Assembly (NCBI RefSeq): GCF_022539505.1
Contig: NC_061514.1
Coordinates: 338,875,090 to 338,939,089, forward strand
Source of the DNA: Lolium rigidum
Lineage: Eukaryota > Streptophyta > Magnoliopsida > Poales > Poaceae
Direction of reading: 5' to 3'
Length of the DNA: 64,000 nucleotides
The position numbers and the translations under genes are program-made. Shown piece after piece: positions 56,864 to 64,000 of the stretch (its first letter is position 1; the number at the start of each line of letters is the position of its first letter). The notes below the pieces were generated by a model. It saw only the letters and a program-made list of their open reading frames with translations, ran no database searches and was not told where the DNA came from.

Positions 56864-58463
56864 TGATGCGTGTAGTTGACACGTCCGTTGGGAACCCCAA
56901 GAGGAAGGTGTGATGCGCACAGCGGCAAGTTTCCCTCAGTAAGAAACCAAGGTTTAATCGAACCAGTAGGAGTCAAGAAGCACGTTGAAGGTTGATGGCG
57001 GCGGGATGTAGTGCGGCGCAACACCGGAGATTCCGGCGCCAACGTGGAACCCGCACAACACAACCAAAGTACTTTGCCCCAACGAAACAGTGAGGTTGTC
57101 AATCTCACCGGCTTGCTGTAACAAAGGATTAACCGTATTGTGTGGAAGATGATTGTTTGCAGAGAAAACAAGTAAAACAAGTATTGCAGCAGATTTGTAT
57201 TTCAAGTATTAAAAGAATGGACCGGGGTCCACAGTTCACTAGAGGTGTCTCTCCCATAAGATAAAAGCATGTTGGGTGAACAAATTACAGTCGGGCAATT
57301 GACAAATAGAGAGGGCATAACAATGCACATACATGGCATGATAAGTATAGTGAGATTTAATTGGGCATTACGACAAAGTACATAGACCGCCATCCAACCG
57401 CATCTATGCCTAAAAAGTCCACCTTCAGAGTTATCGTCCGAACCCCTTCCAGTATTAAGTTGCAAAGCAACAGCACAATTGCATTAAGTATGGTGCGTAA
57501 TGTAATCAACAACTACATCCTCGGACATAGCGCCAATGTTTTATCCCTAGTGGCAACAAGACAACACAACCTTAGAACTTTCCGTCACTCTGTCCCGGTG
57601 TCAATGCGGGCATGAACCCACTATCGAGCATAAATACTCCCTCTTGGAGTTAAAAGAAAAAACTTGGCCAGAGCCTCTACTAGTAACGGAGAGCATGCAA
57701 GATCATAAACAACACATATGTAATAACTTGATAATTAACATAACATGGTATTCTCTATCCATCGGTTCCCGACAAACACAACATAGAGTATTACAGATAG
57801 ATGATCTTGATCATGTTAGGCAGCTCACAAGATCCGACAATGAAGCACAATGAGGAGAAGACAACCATCTAGCTACTGCTATGGACCCATAGTCCAGGGG
57901 TGAACTACTCACTCATCACTCCGGAGGCGACCATGGCGGTGTAGAGTCCTCCGGGAGATGAATCCCCTCTCCGGGAGGGTGCCGGAGGAGATCTCCAGAA
58001 TCCCCCGAGATGGGATCGGCGGCGGCGGCGTCTCAGTAAGGTTTTCCGTATCGTGGTTTTTCGCCTCAGGGGTTTCGCGACGGAGGCTTTAAGTAGGCGG
58101 AAGGGCGAGTCGGGGGCCTGACGAGGGGCCCACACCATAGGGCGGCACGGGCCCCTCCTTGGCCGCGCCGCCTTGTGGTGTCGCCACCTCGTGGCCCCAC
58201 TTCGTATGCTCTTCGGTCTTCTGGAAGCTCCGTGGAAAAATAGGCCCCTGGGTCTTCGTTTCGTCCAATTCCGAGAATATTTCGTTACTAGGATTTCTGA
58301 AACCAAAAACAGCAGAAAACAGGAACCGGCACTTCGGCATCTTGTTAATAGGTTAGTTCCGGAAAATGCACGAATATGACATAAAGTGTGCATAAAACAT
58401 GTAGGTATCATCAATAATATGGCATAGAACATAAGAAATTATCGATACGTCGGAGACGTATCA
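56864..58463 (-). repeat. 3' LTR of Athila-type element 2
   Basis: 1600 bp, starting TGATACGTCTCCGACGTATC at 58463 and ending ACTACACGCATCA at 56864. It is close to the LTR at 48254-49842. Confidence 0.88.
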
Positions 58464-61036
58464 AGCATCCCCAAGCTTAGTTCTGCTCGTCCCGAGCAGG
58501 TAAAACGATAACAAAGATAATTTCTGAAGTGATATGCCATCATAACCTTGATCATACTATTTGTAAGCATATGTAGTGAATGCAGCGATCAAAACAATGG
58601 TAATGTCATGAGTAAACAAGTGAATCATAAGGCAAAGACTTTTTATGAATAGTACTTCAAGACAAGTATTAATAAGTCTTGCATAAGAGTTAACTCATAA
58701 AGCAATAAATCAAAGTAAAGGTATTGAAGCAACACAAAGGAAGATTAAGTTTCAGCGGTTGCTTTCAACTTGTAACATGTATATCTCATGGATAATTGTC
58801 AACATAGAGTAATATAACAAGTACAATATGCAAGTATGTAGGAATCAATGCACAGTTCACACAAGTGTTTGCTTCTTGAGGTGGAGAGAGATAGGTGAAC
58901 TGACTCAACATAAAAGTAAAAGAATGGTCCTTCAAAGAGGAAAGCATCGATTGCTATATTTGTGCTAGAGCTTTTATTTTGAAAACATGAAACAATTTTG
59001 TCAACGGTAGTAATAAAGCATATGAGTTATGTACTTTATATCTTACAAGTTGCAAGCCTCATGCATAGTATACTAATAGTGCCCGCACCTTGTCCTAATT
59101 AGCTTGGACTACCGGATCTTTGCAATGCACATGTTTTAACCAAGTGTCACAATGGGGTACCTCCATGCCGCCTGTACAAAGGTCTAAGGAGAAAGCTCGC
59201 ATTTTGGATTTCTCGCTTTTGATTATTCTCAACTTAGACATCCATACCGGGACAAAATGGACAACAGATAATGGACTCCTCTTTAATGCATAAGCATGTG
59301 GCAACAATTATTATTTCATATGAGATTGAGGATATGTGTCCAAAACTGAAACTTCCACCATGAATCATGGCTTTAGTTAGCGGCCCAAAGTTCTTCTCTA
59401 ACAATATGCATGCTCCAACCATAAAGGTGGTAGATCTCTCTTACTTCGGACAAGACGGACATGCATAGCAACTCACATGATATTCAACAAAGAATAGTTG
59501 ATGGCGTCCCCAGAAGCATGGTTATCGCACAACAAGCAACTTAATAAGAGATAAAGTGCATAAGTACATATTCAATACCACAATAGTTTTTAAGCTATTT
59601 CTCCCATGAGCTATATATTGCAAAGGTGAATGATGGAATTTTAAAGGTAGCACTCAAGCAATTTACTTTGGAATGGCGGATAAATACCATGTAGTAGGTA
59701 GGTATGGTGGACACAAATGGCATAGTGGTTGGCTCAAGTATTTTGGATGCATGAGAAGTATTCCCTCTCGATACAAGGATTAGGCTAGCAAGGTTATTTG
59801 AAACAAACACAAGGATGAACGGTACAGCAAAACTCACATAAAAGACATATGGTAAATATTATAAGACTCCATACCGTCTTCCTTGTTGTTCAAAACTCAA
59901 TACTAGATATTATCTAGACTCTAGAGAAACCAAATATGCAAACCAAATTAGCAAGCTCTAATAATGGGTGCAAAGTATATGATGCAAGAGCTTAAACATG
60001 AGCACAACAATTGCCAAGTATCAAATTATCCAAGACATTTTAGAGTTACTACATGTAGTATTTTCCAATTCCAACCATATAACAATTTAACGAAGAAGAA
60101 ACTTCGCCATGAATACTATGAGTAGAGCCTAAGGACATATTTGTCCATATGCTACAGCGGAGCGTGTCTCTCTCCCATAAAGTGAATGCTAGGATCCATT
60201 TTATTCAAACAAAACAAAAAAACAAAAACAAACCGACGCTCCAAGCAAAGTACATAAGATGTGACGGAATAAAAATATAGTTTCGGGGAGGAACCTGATA
60301 ATGTTGTCGATGAAGAAGGGGATGCCTTGGGCATCCCCAAGCTTAGACGCTTGAGTCTTCTTAAAATATGCAGGGGTGAACCACCGGGGCATCCCCAAGC
60401 TTAGATCTTTCACTCTCCTTGATCATATTGCATCATACTCCTCTCTTGATCCTTGAAAACTTCCTCCACACCAAACTCGAAACAACTCATTAGAGGGTTA
60501 GTGCATAATAAAAATTCACATGTTCAGAGGTGACACAATCATTCTTAACACTTCTGGACATTGCATAAAGCTACTGGACATTAATGGATCAAAGAAATTC
60601 ATCCAACATAGCAAAAGAGGCAATGCAAAATAAAAGGCAGAATCTGTCAAAACAGAACAGTCCGTAGAGATGGATTTTATTAGGCCACCAGACTTGCTCA
60701 AATGAAAATTCTCAAATTGAATGAAAGTTGCGTACATATCTGAGGATCATGCACGTAAATTGGCTTAATTTTCTGAGCTTCCTATAGGGAGGTAGACCCA
60801 GATTCGTGACAGCAAAGAAATCTGGAACTGCGCAGTAATCCAAATCTAGTACTTACTTTACTATCAAAGACTTTACTTGGCACAACAAAACTCAAAACTA
60901 AGATAAGGAGAGGTTTCTACAGTAGTAAACAACTTCCAAGACACAAATATAAAACAAAAATACTGTAGTAAAAACATGGGTTGTCTCCCATGAGCGCTTT
61001 TCTTTAACGCCTTTCGGCTAGGCGCGAAAGTGTAAC
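58464..61036 (-). other. 3' noncoding region of Athila-type element 2
   Basis: No coding frame. It is collinear with 8830-11224 (opposite strand) and, for its LTR-proximal half, with 49843-51097. It ends at the AAGCTTGGGGATGCT purine tract. Confidence 0.75.
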
Positions 61037-61966
61037 TCAAGTAACATCGAGAGACGAAGCATCAACATCATAATTTGTTCTAATAATAGAATCATAAGGT
61101 AACTTCATTCTCTTTCTAGGGAAGTGTTCCATACCTTTCTTGAGAGGAAATTGATATTTAATATTACCTTCCTTCATATCAATAGTAGCACCAACGGTTC
61201 GAAGAAAAGGTCTTCCCAATATAATGGGGCAAGATGCATTGCATTCAATATCCAAGACAACAAAATCAACGGGGACAAGGTTATTGTTAACCATAATATG
61301 AATATTATCAACTTTCCCCAAAGGTTTCTTTTTAGCATTATCAGCGAGATTAACATCCAAATAACAATTTTTCAATGGTGGCAAGTCAAGCATATCATAG
61401 ACTTTTTTAGGCATAACGGAAATACTTGCACCAAGATCACATAAAGCATTACAATCAAAATCTTTGACTCTCATTTTAATGATGGTCTCCCAACCATCCT
61501 CTAGCTTTCTAGTAATAGAAGTTTCAAGTTTTAGTTTTTCTTCTCTAGCTTTTATGAGAGCATTTGTAATATGTTTTGTGAAAGCCAAGTTTATAGCGCT
61601 AGCATTGGGACTTTTAGCAAGTTTTTGCAAGAACTTTATAACTTCAGAGATGTGGCAATCATCAAAATCTAAATCATTACAATCTAAAGCAATGGGATTA
61701 TCATCCCCAAGGTTGGAAAAAATTTCAGCAGTTTTATCACAAGCAGTTTCAACAGTTTTAGCAGTTTCAGGTAATTTTGCGCGCTTTGCACTAGGAGTAG
61801 AAGCATTGCCACCACCAATTATTTTACCATTGATAGTAGGAGGTGCAGAAACATATGAATTATTAGCATTGCTAGTGGTGGTAATAGTCCAAACTTTAGC
61901 TACATTTTCCTTTTTAGCTAGTTTTTCATTTTCTTCTCTATCCCACCTAGCACGCAGTTCAGCCAT
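61037..61966 (-). CDS. Aspartic protease region of the Athila-type polyprotein
   Basis: A 309-codon frame on the minus strand. The N-terminal part (residues 1-110) is charged and serine/threonine-rich. From about residue 170 it contains NALCDLGASISVMPKKVYDM, in which DLGAS is the retropepsin active-site phrase, and later CPIILGRPFLRT, the conserved flap-following segment. This enzyme would cut the Gag polyprotein. The frame is continuous with the gag frame upstream except for one stop codon at 62006-62008, thirteen codons before the ATG used here. It therefore represents the second half of one gag-protease gene. It ends normally at a stop followed by noncoding sequence. Confidence 0.8.
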   Translation of the reverse strand: MAELRARWDREENEKLAKKENVAKVWTITTTSNANNSYVSAPPTINGKIIGGGNASTPSAKRAKLPETAKTVETACDKTAEIFSNLGDDNPIALDCNDLDFDDCHISEVIKFLQKLAKSPNASAINLAFTKHITNALIKAREEKLKLETSITRKLEDGWETIIKMRVKDFDCNALCDLGASISVMPKKVYDMLDLPPLKNCYLDVNLADNAKKKPLGKVDNIHIMVNNNLVPVDFVVLDIECNASCPIILGRPFLRTVGATIDMKEGNIKYQFPLKKGMEHFPRKRMKLPYDSIIRTNYDVDASSLDVT

Positions 61967-62005
61967 TAATCTTATATTCTCATTAATTCTAACTTGGATG
62001 GCATT

Positions 62006-62836
62006 TTATGTAGTAACAATTTTATTTTCAATATCCCTATTAGGCATAACTTTCGATTTCAAAAGATCAACATCAGAGGCAAGACTATCAACTCTAGAAA
62101 CAAGAATATCAATTTTATTGAGCTTTTCCTCAACAGATTTGTTAAAGGCAGTTTGTGTACTAATAAATTCTTTAAGCATAGCCTCAAGTCCAGGGGGCGT
62201 ATTCCTATTATTGTTGTAAGAATTCCCATAAGAATTAGCATAACCGTTACCATTATTATAAGGATATGGCCTATAGTTATTACTAGAATTGTTCCGATAA
62301 GCATTGTTGTTGAAATTATTATTTTTAATAAAGTTTACATCAACATGTTCTTCTTGGGCAACCAATGAAGCTAATGGAACATTATTAGGATCAACATTAG
62401 TCCTATCATTCGCAAGCATAGACATAATAGCATCAACCTTATCATTCAAGGAAGAGGATTCTTCGACGGAATTTACCTTCTTACCTTGTGGAGCTCTTTC
62501 CGTGTGCCATTCAGAGTAATTAACCATCATATTATCAAGAAGCTTTGTTGCTTCACCAAGAGTGATGGACATAAAGGTACCTCCAGCAGCTGAATCCAAT
62601 AAATTCCGCGAAGAAAAATTTAGTCCTGCATAGAAGGTTTGGATGATCATCCAAGTAGTCAGTCCATGGGTCGGGCAATTTTTAACCAAAGATTTCATTC
62701 TTTCCCAAGCTTGAGCAACATGTTCATTATCCAATTGTTTAAAATTCATTATGCTACTCCTCAAAGATATAATTTTAGCAGGGGGATAATATCTACCAAT
62801 AAAAGCATCCTTGCATTTAGTCCAGGAATCAATACT
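62006..62836 (-). pseudogene. Gag of the Athila-type element, truncated by the gap
   Basis: The minus-strand frame contains WERMKSLVKNCPTHGLTTWM and TFYAGLNFSSRNLLDSAAGG, typical of the Retrotrans_gag (PF03732) core. It is followed by KATKLLDNM-like helices, an asparagine/tyrosine-rich stretch (YRPYPYNNGNGY) and a C-terminal helical part. The methionine at 62764 is internal to the domain. The real N-terminus lies in or beyond the run of N. A TAA at 62006-62008 separates it from the protease half in the same frame. Gag would form the particle that packages element RNA. Confidence 0.8.
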
Positions 62837-62936
62837 NNNNNNNNNNNNNNNNNNNNNNNNNNNNNNNNNNNNNNNNNNNNNNNNNNNNNNNNNNNNNNNN
62901 NNNNNNNNNNNNNNNNNNNNNNNNNNNNNNNNNNNN
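62837..62936. other. Assembly gap (100 N)
   Basis: Exactly 100 N, the usual placeholder for a gap of unknown size. The sequence on the left is gag of an Athila-type element. The sequence on the right is unrelated, so material is missing or the join is wrong. Confidence 0.98.
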
Positions 62937-63093
62937 GCGACTTTGTGAGACGTTGTCTATCAGAACTTTTCTTGTAGTGAAAACATTCATCTTTACAGAA
63001 ACTCTTCGGTAGTTTCAAGTGAAGAATAAAATTTACGGACACATCATCCGAACATTCGGATGCGAGAGTAACTTGTTACAGAAGAAAGTATCA

Positions 63094-63618
63094 TTACTTA
63101 AGTGGAATCAATGCCTCTGAGCTAATCTCTAGCCTGGCAGCAATCGTAGAGGCATAATCCTTCACGAGGGGTATGCATTGGCTAACATCACTGTCATCTC
63201 TTGCAATGTCTTCTAAATATAACGAAGGATGTCACGACAGAACGAAAGCAAGTGCCGACTCGACTCCTGCAAGAAGCTGACTGCTAACAAGCTTGCATAC
63301 CTTCTTAGCATTGCTAAACTTTGACATCAAAGTTAGCAGCGTTGGAGGAAGTGAATTCAAAGGGAACATTGTCTTCCATATAATTTTTAAGCCAGTATAG
63401 CATTTGTCAAAGAATCGGTGTATTTGGTGCATCCGATCATGAAACTTTGCAACAATCACATCCTTTCGCCTATCCGACCAGAAAACTTCTTCATATTGTA
63501 AAAGGTTGGCTAAAGCAGTTACATGATCGTGCACTCGTTTGTTTTCTTCAGATGGATTCAAAGCAATGATAGCCGCCATAGCAATGATGAAAGACAAGGA
63601 CGCAAAGATCAGAAGCAA
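63094..63618 (-). pseudogene. Unrecognised TE-like protein, C-terminal part
   Basis: A minus-strand frame from 63618 reads HDHVTALANLLQYEEVFWSD and KFHDRMHQIHRFFDKCYTGL. Later it reads AGVESALAFVLS, meets a TGA at 63232-63234, continues in phase with HPSLYLEDIARDDSDVSQC and ends at a TAA (63094-63096). The stop may have arisen from CGA by C-to-T change. The pattern recalls a class of grass retrotransposon-associated proteins with an AGAQSAFAFLL-like segment, but I cannot name it. The methionine at 63618 is not certain to be the start, and coding-like sequence may continue upstream. Confidence 0.4.
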
Positions 63619-64000
63619 GAGGGAAAATCTTACAAAACTCTTGAAGGGAATTCAAGAAGTACTGAAATACTTACAATTCAAACTGTCAGTAGCTTTCTAC
63701 AGCTCGTTCAGAGCGTATCTTCTGCGTCAACAGTCGTTTCGCCTTTCTTCTTAATGATAGCCGCCATAGCATGGATACTACGCATATCTCTTTCCATTTG
63801 TGTAATTCGGATCTTCATCTACTGAAGCCGATCACTTTCAGAATCATCAACCGAAGAGCTTCCAACAAAAGAAGGAACATGGACCACCTGCAAAAATTAT
63901 ATTATCGGGATTGCCAAAGTGTATATTCATTGTCGATAGATTTTACCACTCCCATCGGGAGCGCATAGCCGGAAATGAAAACAGAGCAATTGGAAATAAG
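63619..64000. other. Right edge, unassigned
   Basis: Probably the continuation of the TE-like gene at 63094-63618, but no single frame is convincing. A TGATAGCCGCCATAGCA phrase occurs twice (63568 and 63756), a short direct repeat about 190 bp apart. Confidence 0.35.

Larger units (their letters stand above)
56864..62836 (-). mobile_element. Athila-lineage LTR retrotransposon 2 with gag and protease
   Basis: On the minus strand the element enters from the gap at 62836 with gag, then protease, then a long 3' noncoding region (58464-61036), a purine tract and the 3' LTR (56864-58463). No reverse transcriptase or integrase follows the protease, as I recall for Sabrina-type elements, so it would need enzymes from a relative. 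It interrupts the Tekay LTR after GTAGT (56859-56863), the expected target duplication. Its 5' LTR lies beyond the gap. Confidence 0.88.

Overview
This window is a slab of repetitive grass DNA, almost certainly from a Triticeae genome (wheat, barley, rye, Aegilops or a relative). The evidence is the repeat content: several CACTA transposons with CACTAGTAGAAAA or CACTGGTG ends, Athila-lineage gypsy elements whose LTRs start TGATACGTCTCC (the Sabrina/WHAM type, named from memory), and a Tekay-type chromovirus with an LTR of about 4.3 kb. I see no intact host gene. All long reading frames belong to transposons, to gene pieces carried by transposons, or to a broken TE-like gene. One run of exactly 100 N (62837-62936) marks an assembly gap.

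Layout. 1-1150 is unassigned AT-rich sequence. A broken gene-like unit (about 1330-13150) is split into three blocks by a CACTA element (1496-5792, target duplication CTC) and a complete LTR retrotransposon (6171-12929, target duplication GCCGC). 13937-15570 is a truncated CACTA. A 16.8-kb CACTA (15989-32746, duplication CGA) carries a TNP2 transposase gene, a Transposase_24 plus C48-protease gene, a small conserved gene, and captured pieces of plant enzymes. A 2.8-kb CACTA (33163-35915, duplication CCA) carries an exonuclease-like gene and a 5S-like promoter sequence. Both of these CACTAs sit inside an older small element whose 19-bp inverted ends are at 15761 and about 35929. 35980-39054 is a Mutator-like element (9-bp duplication ATTTGTTGT) containing two head-to-tail copies of a 1.2-kb retrotransposon piece. 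39748-45766 is another CACTA (duplication CTT).

The right third is nested LTR retrotransposons. A gypsy 5' end (46328-48253) is followed by an Athila-type fragment (48254-51097, minus). That fragment is interrupted by a Tekay-type element (51098-56769, minus, with an integrase-chromodomain remnant). A 94-bp end of a second Tekay LTR (56770-56863) follows, and then a second Athila-type element with gag and protease (56864 to the gap, minus). After the gap lies a fragment of an unrelated element gene.

Most transposon genes here carry stops or frameshifts, so they probably make no working enzymes. The value of the window is its readable insertion history, since target duplications can be matched for six elements, and the captured gene pieces. 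No clearly new functional system was found. The best leads are the exonuclease-like gene with two catalytic aspartates changed to tyrosine, the 5S-like sequence in the same CACTA, the hairpin tandem repeats with a paired base change at 28059-28600, and the opposed BBE-like and BAHD-like gene fragments near 25140.
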